A stretch of 64,000 nt of DNA from RXOA01 sp964547105 (GTDB lineage Bacteria; Bipolaricaulota; Bipolaricaulia; UBA7950; UBA9294), in assembly GCA_964547105.1 (NCBI GenBank), contig CAZJLO010000001.1, forward strand, positions 1-64,000. The letters are read 5' to 3'. Each line of letters opens with the position of its first letter. Within the stretch, counting starts at the first letter, position 1. The notes beneath the pieces were generated by a model that saw only the letters and a list, made by a program, of their open reading frames with translations, did not search any database and was not told the DNA's origin. A program made the translations under genes and the position numbers. Of the stretch, positions 1-8,762 are shown in pieces.

Positions 1-224
1 GCGCCAAGCTCCAATTCGGCGACCTGCAGCAAGAGCTGCGCTTCGGCAATCTCAGGATGTGCTGCAAGGGCCGTTCGTACCGCATTCTCGACGGTCAGAT
101 CGAGACGGTCTCCGTTAAGATCACCCTGCGAGAATCCGCACCAGGACCAGGGCCAGGGAAACCAAAGGAAACAAAGCGCAATCAGGAACAAACACGTCTG
201 TGTGGAGATCCTTCGTCGAAGCAT
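1..224 (-). CDS. TolC-family outer-membrane efflux protein, N-terminal fragment (runs off the window)
   Basis: An open frame starts at an ATG at 224 on the minus strand and stays open to base 1. It encodes a signal peptide (MLRRR followed by a Leu/Phe/Trp-rich core), then a stretch DRLDLTVENAVRTALAAHPE and EIAEAQLLLQVAELELG. That pattern, a 'L-T-x-E-x-A-V-x-x-A-L-x-x-H-P-E' helix followed by an Ala/Glu/Leu-rich coiled coil, is the usual start of the mature part of TolC/CusC-type outer-membrane channels, which export substrates with an inner-membrane pump. Only 74 codons are visible. The reading rests on this short motif, so the family call is moderate. It would support a diderm envelope. Its direction points away from the lipoprotein gene at 351-1442. 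Confidence 0.6.
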   Translation of the reverse strand, partial: MLRRRISTQTCLFLIALCFLWFPWPWSWCGFSQGDLNGDRLDLTVENAVRTALAAHPEIAEAQLLLQVAELELG

Positions 225-350
225 CCCGCCATCACCAGCCTTCCGCTGAAATGGTCCGGAACGCGATGGAATCCGGTGGTCAATCCTGTGGCAGATTTGT
301 GAAGAGATCTTCACACGGGTCCGACATGGCTCAACGCTCGTCGGAAGGAT

Positions 351-1442
351 CTAGGAGTCGGCCGGCTCGGTTCCCGGGAAGCAGCCGGGGCGATCCTCGG
401 TCCCGGTGTGCCGCACGTAGCCGGCCAACTGCGCAGCCTCTTGCGTCTTGAAGTAGACCCGCAAGTCCTCGCCGATGGACGCAATCGTCGGGCAGGTCGA
501 ACGGTGATACGGAGGTTTGCCGCCGCTGCCCACCACCCTGCTACTGCTCGCCACGTAGAAGAAGGCCTCGTAGTCGTCCCCAACGTCGCCTCCGTAGTCG
601 AGTTCGGCGACGGGGACCTCGAATGAAGCCGAGGTTTCCCGTCCCCATTCGTCCTCGACCGTCACGTAGATCGTCGCCGCCTGGGCCGGGAAGCTGACGC
701 TTTCATAGAGGTTGTGGTTGCGGACCGCGTCGTACGGATAGCCGGCCTCGGCCGCCGGCGCATACGGAAGGCCGTCCGGTCCTTCTTCGCTCGTGTACAG
801 CGGGTAGATCACGCACGCGTTCTCGTAAACGGTCCCTTTGTCGCGCGCGTGGAATACGCCGGGTTCGTACGGAGGACAAAACACGGAATCGGGGACAAAG
901 CTTCCCCACAGGTATTTCTCGTCGTACTCCACCCGGATCGCACGGATCTGCCATGCTCCGGCAAAAGCCACCCCGGTTTCGTCGGTGGACATCGTTCGCT
1001 CCCGATGCGTGAAATCGATCAACGTCCGTTCCCGGGGATTGAGTCGCCACATCTGAGGATCACCGTTGATTAGCGGGCGGCAGATTCGCGGTAGCGGATT
1101 CGTTCCAGCTGCCCGGACCGTGTCCTGCCCGACCGGTTTGCCCCCGAACCAACCGGTCACCGTCGCCGACCAGTCGAGCGAGTCAACCGTTACGGAAAGC
1201 CCGGGTTCGCTCTGCTCGATCGTTTGGTCAGGAAGCTCAAACACGTAGGAGTCCAGACCCGGTGTTGCCGAAATGCGCGCCTCGTACGGGACGTTCCCCG
1301 TCGGACGATCGATCAGCGCATTGAACGGAAACGGGTCGGGCGAACAGCCCGAAGCAATCACGAGAGCGCCGACACTCACCAGCATAAGCAGCGGCAGCCT
1401 GAGCCAGCTTTCTCCATGCCTTCCGATGTGTCCGTGCTCCAC
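351..1442 (-). CDS. Predicted lipoprotein of unknown function with a PKD-like segment
   Basis: The product (363 residues from this start) carries a lipoprotein signal: basic N-terminus, hydrophobic core LLMLVSVGALVIA and lipobox ASGC, so Cys33 would be lipidated. An internal Met at residue 20 would also give a functional signal peptide. Residues about 40-115 read like an immunoglobulin or PKD-type beta-sandwich ('PTGNVPYEARISATPG...YVFELPDQ'). The rest is rich in Tyr, Pro and aromatic beta-strand patterns, with a second sandwich-like segment near residue 265. I see no catalytic motif. It probably sits on the outer face of a membrane. It precedes the TolC-like fragment on the same strand, but the gap of about 125 bases leaves co-transcription uncertain. 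Confidence 0.7.
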   Translation of the reverse strand: MEHGHIGRHGESWLRLPLLMLVSVGALVIASGCSPDPFPFNALIDRPTGNVPYEARISATPGLDSYVFELPDQTIEQSEPGLSVTVDSLDWSATVTGWFGGKPVGQDTVRAAGTNPLPRICRPLINGDPQMWRLNPRERTLIDFTHRERTMSTDETGVAFAGAWQIRAIRVEYDEKYLWGSFVPDSVFCPPYEPGVFHARDKGTVYENACVIYPLYTSEEGPDGLPYAPAAEAGYPYDAVRNHNLYESVSFPAQAATIYVTVEDEWGRETSASFEVPVAELDYGGDVGDDYEAFFYVASSSRVVGSGGKPPYHRSTCPTIASIGEDLRVYFKTQEAAQLAGYVRHTGTEDRPGCFPGTEPADS

Positions 1443-1616
1443 GTCGATGCCTCCCCGGCGGTGTTTCCTTGACCCCCAAGCGTAGGCGAAGTGCGGATTC
1501 CCGGCAAGGCTGCCTCATGCCATCCGGTATCGGCTTTTTTGTGTTGTTTTATCCTTCTTTTTCTTGTACTCTATGTGAACTACTGGCTTTATGAGGAGGG
1601 AGGAGGAGCCTTGCGC

Positions 1617-2891
1617 ATGGTTTCGAGCGGCAGCCGACACCGCTCTTTCGCCACACTCCTACGGGCGCTTGCACTGGCGTTTGCCTTGGTCGCGGCGCCG
1701 CTGTCTGCGTTTCTTCCCGTTGCGCGGTTCCCCTCCCTCGCTTCGTCCACATCCGGCGCTCTCCAAGGAGAATGGACGGCGACCTGCGCCATCGTCTCCT
1801 TTCCGCCGATCGAGCTGGATCCGGATGTGTCGATCGAGAGCGGGTTGGCGCTTCTGGTCGAGCGACCTTCGTGGGAAGCAAGTATGGAGTTCGCATGGGA
1901 TCTTGGTGGCTTGTCCGATTGGGAGGGCGCGGCAAGCTGGCTCTCGGATCCGTTTGAACTATCCGCGTCGACCCGGTTTGACGGCGACGCCGCGAGTTGG
2001 AAGAACACCCGATTGGCGATCGAATACGACCCAAGCGAGATCCCACTGGAACTCGCGCTCACCTGGGATCTGTATCACGATCACATGTGGCTCCGCGTTC
2101 AAGCCGAAGGCGATGTGGATCCGTTGTCGATGGAAGCCGATGTTCGCTGCGGCATGGCCCGTGGGTACGGACTTTGCTTCGACCGCGCCGATGCCGAGAT
2201 TCGTGTTCCACTTCCGGGTGAAACGGAAGTAACAATGGAAACCCGCTTCTCGGAGGATCGGGGTTGGAGCTATACCGACATCGAGTTTGACGTTCCCTCG
2301 CGCTGCCTCCCCCCTTGGCTCGATCTTGAGCTTTCCGCACGACTGGATCCCGTTGAAACCACGATCACGCTGGATCCCGATATGTCGCTTGCCGATATTC
2401 CCCTCAACCGCTGCCTGCAAGCGGGGCCGGATTGGCTTTCGTCAACCATCGTCGAACTCCCGCTTCTCGTACAGCTTGCCGGCGGTCACCGATTCGAAGG
2501 CGTCGCGGTCATGGGGATGCAGGCCACCTGCCAACTTGATGGGTGTTGGATCGAAGCCGCGACAAGCTTCGATCCAGGCTGGAACAAGAAGCTCGCCGGC
2601 GACAAGCGGTTCAACCGTCGAGTCGTGATCGGCTGGGAGATGTCCATTCCGAGCCCGACGACATGTGCGTTGACCTTCATCGGAGAAGGGTACGCCGCGT
2701 TCAGGGAAGTCCCGGGAGCCAAACCCGGCCAGGTGGGTGTCAGCGGCTGTCTCTCGACGATCGATGCTGCGGGATCGCAGCGCGAGCTTTCCGGTCGATG
2801 GGTCGCCACGTTTCCCGAGCCCGAGACAGATCTCGCCGGGGATCCGGCAGTCGAGCTGACACTGGAACTCGAACTTGTCTGGACCTGGTGA
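1617..2891 (+). CDS. Exported protein of unknown function (beta-rich)
   Basis: The open frame extends upstream to 1491, but I prefer the ATG at 1617 because a purine-rich GAGGAGGGAGGAGGA tract lies 8-20 bases before it, and the protein then opens with a signal peptide (basic start, TLLRALALAFALVAAPLSAFLPVA). The mature part, about 390 residues, has repeated blocks such as 'WTATCAI', 'WEASMEFAWDLGG' and 'LELALTWDLYHDH' with alternating hydrophobic residues, which suggests an all-beta structure. Eight or so Cys residues are scattered along it. I recognise no family. It converges on the ABC exporter genes, with only 56 bases between the stop codons. Confidence 0.7.
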   Translation: MVSSGSRHRSFATLLRALALAFALVAAPLSAFLPVARFPSLASSTSGALQGEWTATCAIVSFPPIELDPDVSIESGLALLVERPSWEASMEFAWDLGGLSDWEGAASWLSDPFELSASTRFDGDAASWKNTRLAIEYDPSEIPLELALTWDLYHDHMWLRVQAEGDVDPLSMEADVRCGMARGYGLCFDRADAEIRVPLPGETEVTMETRFSEDRGWSYTDIEFDVPSRCLPPWLDLELSARLDPVETTITLDPDMSLADIPLNRCLQAGPDWLSSTIVELPLLVQLAGGHRFEGVAVMGMQATCQLDGCWIEAATSFDPGWNKKLAGDKRFNRRVVIGWEMSIPSPTTCALTFIGEGYAAFREVPGAKPGQVGVSGCLSTIDAAGSQRELSGRWVATFPEPETDLAGDPAVELTLELELVWTW

Positions 2892-2947
2892 AGGATCCTC
2901 TCCGATCCCCGCCTGCTGATCGGCCATGCTATGCGCTTGACACGGTC

Positions 2948-5119
2948 TTACGGTTCGCCGGATGCGCAACCTGGCGGCCGGGACCGGCTGGCCGCGGATG
3001 TCGCTTCGAACTGCAAGTTATGAAGGGCGGCGTACAGACCATCCGCGGCCAGCAACTCCCGGTGCGTCCCTTGTTCGACAAGGCAGCCCTGATGAATCAC
3101 CAGGATGTTGTCCGATTCGCGGATGGTCGATAGACGATGCGCAATCACCAACGACGTTCGTCCTCCCATGATGCGATGCAGCGATTTCTGGATCAGGCTT
3201 TCGGTATGCGAGTCGATGCTCGCCGTTGCTTCGTCGAGCACGAGGACTCGCGGGTCAAACGCCACCGCCCGGGCAAACGACAGCAGCTGCCTCTCGCCGA
3301 CCGACAACGTCACCCCCCGCTCCTTGACTTCGGTTCGATACCCGTCCGGCAGCGCTTCGACGAAGTCGGCGCTCACGTACCGCGCCGCCGCGATCGCCTG
3401 TTCATCGGAGATCTCATCCTCTTGACGCAAGCGAATGTTGTCGAGGATGTCCCCCGAAAACAGGAACACGTCCTGAAGCACAACCGCCATTTGTGCCCGC
3501 AGGAACGAGAGGTCGAGTTCGTCGATCGAGACGTCGTCATAGAGGATCGTTCCCCGTTGAATCGGATAGAGTCGAAGCAGCAGGCGAATGATCGTTGTCT
3601 TCCCTGAGCCGGTCGGACCGACAATCGCCACACGCTGTCCCGGTTCGACCACGAAGGAGACCCCCTTGAGGATCCAGTCCTCGTCTCGGTAGGCGAACCA
3701 CACGTCACGAAACTCGATCTTCCCCGCCGATCTTGATCGTGGTCCCGATCCAGATTCCCAGCCCGAACGATTCGTGCCCTCCGGGTGGCTGGTCTGTGCT
3801 GCTTGCCCTTGATCTTCGATTGGCTCGTCGAGCAACCGGAAAATCCTCTCCGAAGACGCCATCGCCGCCTGTAGAACGTTGTACCCTTCCGACAGACGGA
3901 TCACCGGTTCGAACAGCATCCCCACGTACTGGATGAACGCCGTCAACGCCCCCAAGGTCAGCGTGCCGTAAAGGACGTTGCGGCCTCCGTACCAGATCAC
4001 CACAGCCACGGCAAAAGCGCTCAGGAAACTCATCAGCGGGCGGAAGACGGCAAAGGTCAGCATCTGGCGCATATCAGCGCCGTACTTCGCGTTGTTGATC
4101 TCGGAGAATTGCCGGTTGGCGCGGTGCTCCTGCACGAACACCTGAACGATCCGCATCCCGGAGATGCTTTCCTGCAGATAGGCGTTCAATTGGGCGATCT
4201 TCTTCCGCACTTCGCGGTACGCCGACCGGACCCGATTCCGGAACTGCCAGGCGGCAACCACGATGACCGGAAACAGGATGAGGATCGCCAGAGCAAGGTG
4301 CCATTCGAGCTGGAACATGACCACCATGACGCCTGCCACCAAGAATACATCGCGAAACAGGCTGACAAGCGTCGAGGTGAACATCTCGTTGATCGCGGCG
4401 ACATCGTTGGTCACCCGCGTCACCAGTCTTCCAACCGGCGTTCGATCGAAGAACGACAGCGGCAGCCGCAGGATGTGGGCGAAGATCTCGCGGCGCATGT
4501 CGTACATCACGCGCTGCCCGGTAAGCTGCAGGTAGTAGACCTGGAGAACACCGAACGCAAACCGCGCCAACAGAAGGAAGAAGAACAACCCCACCAGGCG
4601 AAGAACACCGGAGATGTCTGCCTGTCGAAGTGCATCGACCACATCTGTCGGCAGTGCACGGAGATCATCGCCGGACAGGAGGACCCCACCGCCGACCGGG
4701 ACGCCGATATCCGAGTGCTCGGCAAGCTCGCCGAGGCGATCATCGTCCGGCGCCACCCATATATAGCGCTCGTCAGCAAGGTTGCCAGCCGTTTCCCAGG
4801 TTTTGAGGATGCTGGCATCGACTGTTCTCGTATCGATAAGGAAAGCGTCGCTTCCGACGGACACGGCGGCGTCTCCGCTCGGCGACTCAGCACCGGTGAC
4901 AATCGCCCATGGGGGAGTCATGAACGAATCGATCGCCACTTTGCTGATATAGGGAATCACAAGCTGAATCCCGGCAAGGAGAACGGTCAGCGCCACGCAG
5001 CCGGCGAACAACGCCTTGTAGGGAGCAAGAAATCGTAGAAGCCGCCGCGTCAGCCGCAGATCGAACGCTCGGCCGAGAACGTCATCTTCGTGGCGCTCCG
5101 CGGGCGGGGGACTGGTCAT
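2948..5119 (-). CDS. ABC exporter half-transporter, subunit 2 (consensus Walker B, variant signature)
   Basis: A 723-residue type IV ABC exporter subunit: transmembrane domain about 1-450, nucleotide-binding domain about 470-700. Walker A GPTGSGKTT is near residue 498, the signature is LSVGERQ (not LSGGQ) near 604, Walker B VLVLDEATASID keeps the catalytic Glu, and the H-loop is IAHRLS near 656. Between the first two membrane helices there is an extra hydrophilic segment of about 90 residues (SVGSDAFLIDTRTVDAS...) that would lie outside the membrane and is not usual in this family. Its start overlaps the stop of the upstream subunit by 4 bases (ATGA), so the two are translationally coupled and almost surely form a heterodimer like the MdlAB, LmrCD and TM287/288 pairs. 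The substrate cannot be read from the sequence. Confidence 0.92.
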   Translation of the reverse strand: MTSPPPAERHEDDVLGRAFDLRLTRRLLRFLAPYKALFAGCVALTVLLAGIQLVIPYISKVAIDSFMTPPWAIVTGAESPSGDAAVSVGSDAFLIDTRTVDASILKTWETAGNLADERYIWVAPDDDRLGELAEHSDIGVPVGGGVLLSGDDLRALPTDVVDALRQADISGVLRLVGLFFFLLLARFAFGVLQVYYLQLTGQRVMYDMRREIFAHILRLPLSFFDRTPVGRLVTRVTNDVAAINEMFTSTLVSLFRDVFLVAGVMVVMFQLEWHLALAILILFPVIVVAAWQFRNRVRSAYREVRKKIAQLNAYLQESISGMRIVQVFVQEHRANRQFSEINNAKYGADMRQMLTFAVFRPLMSFLSAFAVAVVIWYGGRNVLYGTLTLGALTAFIQYVGMLFEPVIRLSEGYNVLQAAMASSERIFRLLDEPIEDQGQAAQTSHPEGTNRSGWESGSGPRSRSAGKIEFRDVWFAYRDEDWILKGVSFVVEPGQRVAIVGPTGSGKTTIIRLLLRLYPIQRGTILYDDVSIDELDLSFLRAQMAVVLQDVFLFSGDILDNIRLRQEDEISDEQAIAAARYVSADFVEALPDGYRTEVKERGVTLSVGERQLLSFARAVAFDPRVLVLDEATASIDSHTESLIQKSLHRIMGGRTSLVIAHRLSTIRESDNILVIHQGCLVEQGTHRELLAADGLYAALHNLQFEATSAASRSRPPGCASGEP

Positions 5120-6873
5120 GCCGGTCTCACCTGCCTTTCAGCTTGCTGGAGCGTCCAAATCCGCTGGTATGTGCCACCCGCTTCGACCAGCTGATGATGG
5201 CATCCCTCTTCCACGATGCGTCCCTGCTCGAGCACGATGATCCGGTCGGCATTCATGACGGCGGAGATTCGGTGTGCGATCACCAGCGTTGTTCGCTCGC
5301 GGAACACATCGCGAAGGTTTCCGAGAATGAGTTCCTCGCGCTCGGCATCGACGGCCGAAAGCGGGTCGTCCAGGATGAGAATCCGTGGATCGAGAAGCAG
5401 GGCCCGCGCGATGGCAACCCGCTGTTTCTGCCCTCCGGAGAGGGAGATCCCTCGTTCGCCGACTTCCGTGTCGTAACCGTCGGGGAAGGCAAGGATCTCG
5501 TCATGGATCCCCGCCTGTTGCGCCGCCTTCTCGACACTTTCACGCCGTACGTCAGGGTTTCCGTAGGCGATGTTCTCGGCCACGGTGGCCTGGAACAAGA
5601 AGGGATCCTGCGGAACGTAGCCGATCGCTTCGCGCAATTCAGCAAGATCCAGCGCACGAACATCCGTCCCGCCGACATGGACAGTCCCCGGGGGCGGGTC
5701 AAACAGCCGCGGGATCAGGTATGCCAGCGTGCTCTTGCCTGATCCGGTGAGTCCGACGACTCCCAAGGTCTCTCCTTCTCCGATGCGTAGATCGACGCTT
5801 TCGAGAGCCGGCGACACCTTATCATCGGCATCGGGGAAGCGAAACGACAAGTCCCGGAATTCGATCGACGTTCCTTGAAGTGGTTGCGGGGCCTCCGGTG
5901 TCGTAATCGCCGGCGCAACAGCGAGCAGTTGATTGATCCGATCAAGCGACGCTTTGCCGCGCTGGAGAATGTTGACCGCCCATCCCAGGCCGATCATCGG
6001 CCAGGCAAGCATCGACAGATACTGCGTGAACGCCACGAAATCACCAAGGGTCAGCCGGGCCCGAACCACGGCACTTCCGCCGATCCACAGAACGATCGCC
6101 AGCGTGGCGCCACTCAGCAATTCGATCAGTGGGTGGAACATCCCCCACACACGGACCAAGTGCATGTTGCGATCCACGTACGATTGGTTCGATCGGGAGA
6201 AATCTCGTTCCGTCCCTTCTTCCTGCACGAACGACTTGACGACGTGAATCCCGGCAACATTCTCCCTGACCTTCTCCATCAACGTCGAGAACCCTTCTTG
6301 CACGGCCTCAAAACGATGATGAATGATCTTGCCGAAGCCGAGCATCATCAACGTCAACAGGGGCAACGGGAGGATGGCGAGCAGCGTCAGCCGAGGATCG
6401 ATCGACAGCATGATTCCCACCGCCACGGGAATCATCAATAGCGGGTCGGCGATGGTCAGAACGCCAAATCCGCAGGCACGGGTCACCGCATCGATGTCAT
6501 TGGTTGCATGGGCCATCAGATCGCCGGTTCGACGTTCGTTGTAGAACGAAGCCGGCTGGCTGAGAAGGTGTTTGAACAGCTGAGCTCGGAGATTCCGCTC
6601 GATCTTCCGCGAGCTCCCGATGAAGAAGTACCGCCACAGAAAGCGGAANNNNNNNNNNGATGGCCGCAGCAGCCAGTGCTGACCGCCCGCAAGCGCGGCG
6701 ATCAGCAAAGCGCTTCGAAGAAGCCTTCCGTCTCCCCGGCTGATCCGGTCGATCGCATCGCGAACGATCAGCGGCACGCCCATTCCCGCCGCGTCCACAA
6801 CCACAAGTGCGAGAAGCCCGGCAAACACCCGGCGGCGGTAAGTCCAGATCAATCCCCACAGGCTTCTTGTCAT
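5116..6873 (-). CDS. ABC exporter half-transporter, subunit 1 (degenerate catalytic site; assembly gap inside)
   Basis: About 585 residues with a six-helix membrane domain and an ATP-binding domain: Walker A GLTGSGKST near residue 372, signature LSGGQKQ near 475, and Walker B LILDDPLSAVD near 500. The residue after the Walker B Asp is Asp instead of the catalytic Glu, the hallmark of the degenerate site in heterodimeric exporters. That site would pair with the LSVGE signature of the partner subunit. I take the ATG at 6873; a TTG two codons upstream is the alternative. Ten Ns at 6649-6658 fall in the second membrane helix. The residues just before the gap do not align well with the expected helix, so the local protein sequence is unreliable. 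Confidence 0.9.
   Translation of the reverse strand: MTRSLWGLIWTYRRRVFAGLLALVVVDAAGMGVPLIVRDAIDRISRGDGRLLRSALLIAALAGGQHWLLRPXXXXFRFLWRYFFIGSSRKIERNLRAQLFKHLLSQPASFYNERRTGDLMAHATNDIDAVTRACGFGVLTIADPLLMIPVAVGIMLSIDPRLTLLAILPLPLLTLMMLGFGKIIHHRFEAVQEGFSTLMEKVRENVAGIHVVKSFVQEEGTERDFSRSNQSYVDRNMHLVRVWGMFHPLIELLSGATLAIVLWIGGSAVVRARLTLGDFVAFTQYLSMLAWPMIGLGWAVNILQRGKASLDRINQLLAVAPAITTPEAPQPLQGTSIEFRDLSFRFPDADDKVSPALESVDLRIGEGETLGVVGLTGSGKSTLAYLIPRLFDPPPGTVHVGGTDVRALDLAELREAIGYVPQDPFLFQATVAENIAYGNPDVRRESVEKAAQQAGIHDEILAFPDGYDTEVGERGISLSGGQKQRVAIARALLLDPRILILDDPLSAVDAEREELILGNLRDVFRERTTLVIAHRISAVMNADRIIVLEQGRIVEEGCHHQLVEAGGTYQRIWTLQQAERQVRPA
6649..6658. other. Assembly gap of ten Ns inside the ABC exporter gene
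   Basis: Ten consecutive Ns interrupt the second transmembrane segment of the exporter subunit. Exactly ten Ns is a common scaffolding filler, so the true distance is unknown. The frame happens to stay open across it. After the gap FRFLWRYFF matches the family. Before it HWLLRP does not, which hints at a small misjoin or end error. Confidence 0.97.
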
Positions 6874-6889
6874 TCGCAATCAAGCCACA

Positions 6890-6917
6890 ATCCTACCCTA
6901 TCCTCAGAGGCATGCAA
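6890..6917 (-). promoter_or_regulatory. Candidate promoter for the ABC exporter operon
   Basis: On the minus strand TTGCAT (complement of 6912-6917) and TAGGAT (complement of 6890-6895) are 16 bases apart, about 16 bases before the ATG at 6873. A GCATGC direct/inverted pair (6910-6915 and 6921-6926) overlaps the -35 element and could be an operator shared with the divergent importer promoter. Confidence 0.45.
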
Positions 6918-6939
6918 TGCGCATGCGAAGCCAATCAAG

Positions 6940-6968
6940 TTGTTGTGTCCCGTGACCTCTGTATAATC
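6940..6968 (+). promoter_or_regulatory. Candidate promoter for the NMT1/SsuA-type importer operon
   Basis: A perfect -10 box TATAAT at 6963-6968 lies 17 bases after TTGTTG at 6940-6945. The start would be near 6975, giving a leader of about 34 bases that ends in a GAGAGGAGA ribosome site before the ATG at 7009. Confidence 0.6.
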
Positions 6969-7008
6969 CTGCCATAACGACAGGTGTCGTGACGCGAGAG
7001 GAGACGCC

Positions 7009-8034
7009 ATGCCCCATGCTGGTCGTGTTTTCGTTGTTGCGTTGGTCGCCCTTCTTCTTGCGGTCGCCGTTCCTGCGGCCGTTTGGGCCGCGGATTCCCC
7101 GGTACTCCGTATCAGTTTGCCCCCGCTTCTGAATAGCCTGCCGATCGCCTATGCGGAGCAGTGGGGCCTGTTTGAGGAGCACGGCGTCATGGTAGAGCTG
7201 ATCGGCATTACCGACAGCCAGGAGCGCAGCACGGCGCTTCTGACCGGCAACCTCGACGCGGTCATGGAGGATCTCACACGAGCCATGCTCGACGCCAGCT
7301 CCGGTGGAGATCTGGTCATCACCGCTGCGGCGTATCAACAACCGGAGTGGGCGGACCGTGAACTTGCCGTGTTGTCGCCGGCATCGTTCGGAATCGACTC
7401 GTTCGATGCCCTCGTTTCCTCCAACTACGCAATCGCCACGGTCTTCTGCAGCGATCACGAGTACATGCTCGATCAGCTCCTGCAAACCAGAAGCTACAGG
7501 CCGATGCGCGACATCTCCTACACGTACTGGACCGATCTGCTTCAGATGGCGGTTTGGGTCGGCTCGCGGGCCTTGCCCGCCGCCGTTCTCCCCGAGCCGT
7601 ACATTGCCTACATCGATACGTACGAACCGCTTCAGGGTACGGGGATCGACCTCATCCCGCTTGCCGATTTCTCGGGAATTGCCTCTCTGCCTAGCGTCGT
7701 CGTCTTTCGGAAGGACTACGTCGCCGCCCACCCCGAAGAAGTGGAGGCATTCCACCGTGCGTACGAGGAAGCCGTGCAGCGGATCAACGACTCGGAGAAG
7801 GATGAACTGATCGAGACAGGTCTCGCCGTCGTGTTGTCGCTGTTCTTCCAGGGCGCCGATCCCGATCTGATCACCGAAGACGTTCTCGACGCCATCTCGA
7901 TCCCAAAATACCAACTTCCCGTAGGATTGGACGAACAGCAATTCGACGCGGTCGCCACGTGGATGCGCTCGCGCGGATACATCCGCAGCGCGCCGGCGCT
8001 CGATTCGCTGTTTGACGATCGGTTTCTCCCATGA
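7009..8034 (+). CDS. ABC importer substrate-binding protein, NMT1/SsuA/ThiY type
   Basis: A 341-residue exported protein. The signal peptide is clear (VFVVALVALLLAVAVPAAVWAAD) and lacks a lipobox Cys. The mature protein begins 'LRISLPPLLNSLPIAYAEQWGLFEEHGV', the typical first lobe of the NMT1/THI5, SsuA and TauA group, followed by 'LLTGNLDAVMEDLTRAML'. The GAGGAGA ribosome site fits the start at 7009. It overlaps the ATPase gene by 4 bases (ATGA), so the three importer genes form one operon. Members of this group bind aliphatic sulfonates, nitrate, bicarbonate or pyrimidine precursors. The ligand here cannot be assigned. Confidence 0.88.
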   Translation: MPHAGRVFVVALVALLLAVAVPAAVWAADSPVLRISLPPLLNSLPIAYAEQWGLFEEHGVMVELIGITDSQERSTALLTGNLDAVMEDLTRAMLDASSGGDLVITAAAYQQPEWADRELAVLSPASFGIDSFDALVSSNYAIATVFCSDHEYMLDQLLQTRSYRPMRDISYTYWTDLLQMAVWVGSRALPAAVLPEPYIAYIDTYEPLQGTGIDLIPLADFSGIASLPSVVVFRKDYVAAHPEEVEAFHRAYEEAVQRINDSEKDELIETGLAVVLSLFFQGADPDLITEDVLDAISIPKYQLPVGLDEQQFDAVATWMRSRGYIRSAPALDSLFDDRFLP

Positions 8035-8762
8035 TTCGGATTGATGATGTCTCGGTGGCGTACGGTCGCGGCCTCCGTCGCGTCCTCGCTGTTGACGGAG
8101 TCAGTCTGGAGGTGGAGCGGGGAAGTTCACTGGCGCTGATCGGCCCGTCCGGGTGCGGAAAGTCGACGTTGCTGTTCTCGATCGCTGGCTTGTTGGCTCC
8201 CTGCGACGGGTCGATATTGATCGACGGCCAAGTCGTGGCTAAGCCACGCCGCGATGTGGCGCTCATTCTCCAGAACGCCGGCCTTCTCCCATGGAAGACT
8301 GTGTGGCAGAACGCCAATCTCAGCCTGAGACTGGGGAAAGAGCCGCGCGAAAAGACGGCGGCCGATGTTCTTCGCGAACTTGGCCTCTACGATGTCCGGG
8401 ATCGGTTTCCGTCCGAGCTGTCCGAAGGGATGAAGCGCCGGGTCGGCATCGCCCGAGCCCTGTCCACCTCCCCTTCGGTCATGTTGATGGACGAACCGCT
8501 TGCTTCGCTGGATACGCTCACTCGAGAGCGGATTCAGGATCTGTTCCTCCGCTTGTGGCACCGTCACGGATTCTCGCTGCTTGTCGTCACACACGATATC
8601 GAAGAAGCGGCATTCCTCGGGCAGAGAATCGTCGTCCTCAGCGACCGCCCGGCAACGGTGAAAGCGACGGTTGAGAACCCGGAGATGGGAGATCTTGCAT
8701 TCCGACGCAGCGATGCGTTCTACGCTACGATGGCTGCACTGCGGGAGGCGTTGGAGCAATGA
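8031..8762 (+). CDS. ABC importer ATP-binding protein, SsuB/TauB/NrtD type
   Basis: A 243-residue ATPase with Walker A GPSGCGKST near residue 41, Q-loop LILQNAGLLPW, signature LSEGMKRRVGIARAL (Glu in place of the third-position Gly) near 130, Walker B VMLMDEPLASLD near 154 and the switch His in VVTHDIEEA near 187. 'LLPWKTVWQNANL' after the Q-loop is typical of the nitrate/sulfonate/taurine subfamily. It is coupled to both neighbours by ATGA overlaps and would energise uptake through the permease at 8759-9628. Confidence 0.92.
   Translation: MIRIDDVSVAYGRGLRRVLAVDGVSLEVERGSSLALIGPSGCGKSTLLFSIAGLLAPCDGSILIDGQVVAKPRRDVALILQNAGLLPWKTVWQNANLSLRLGKEPREKTAADVLRELGLYDVRDRFPSELSEGMKRRVGIARALSTSPSVMLMDEPLASLDTLTRERIQDLFLRLWHRHGFSLLVVTHDIEEAAFLGQRIVVLSDRPATVKATVENPEMGDLAFRRSDAFYATMAALREALEQ

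Noticed and set aside
4109..5038. 309-codon plus-strand frame within the ABC exporter gene
   Set aside because: It is the antisense shadow of a clearly conserved ABC membrane domain. High GC produces many such frames here.
6904..7941. 345-codon minus-strand frame opposite the importer binding protein
   Set aside because: The plus strand encodes a full NMT1-type protein with signal peptide, promoter and operon context.
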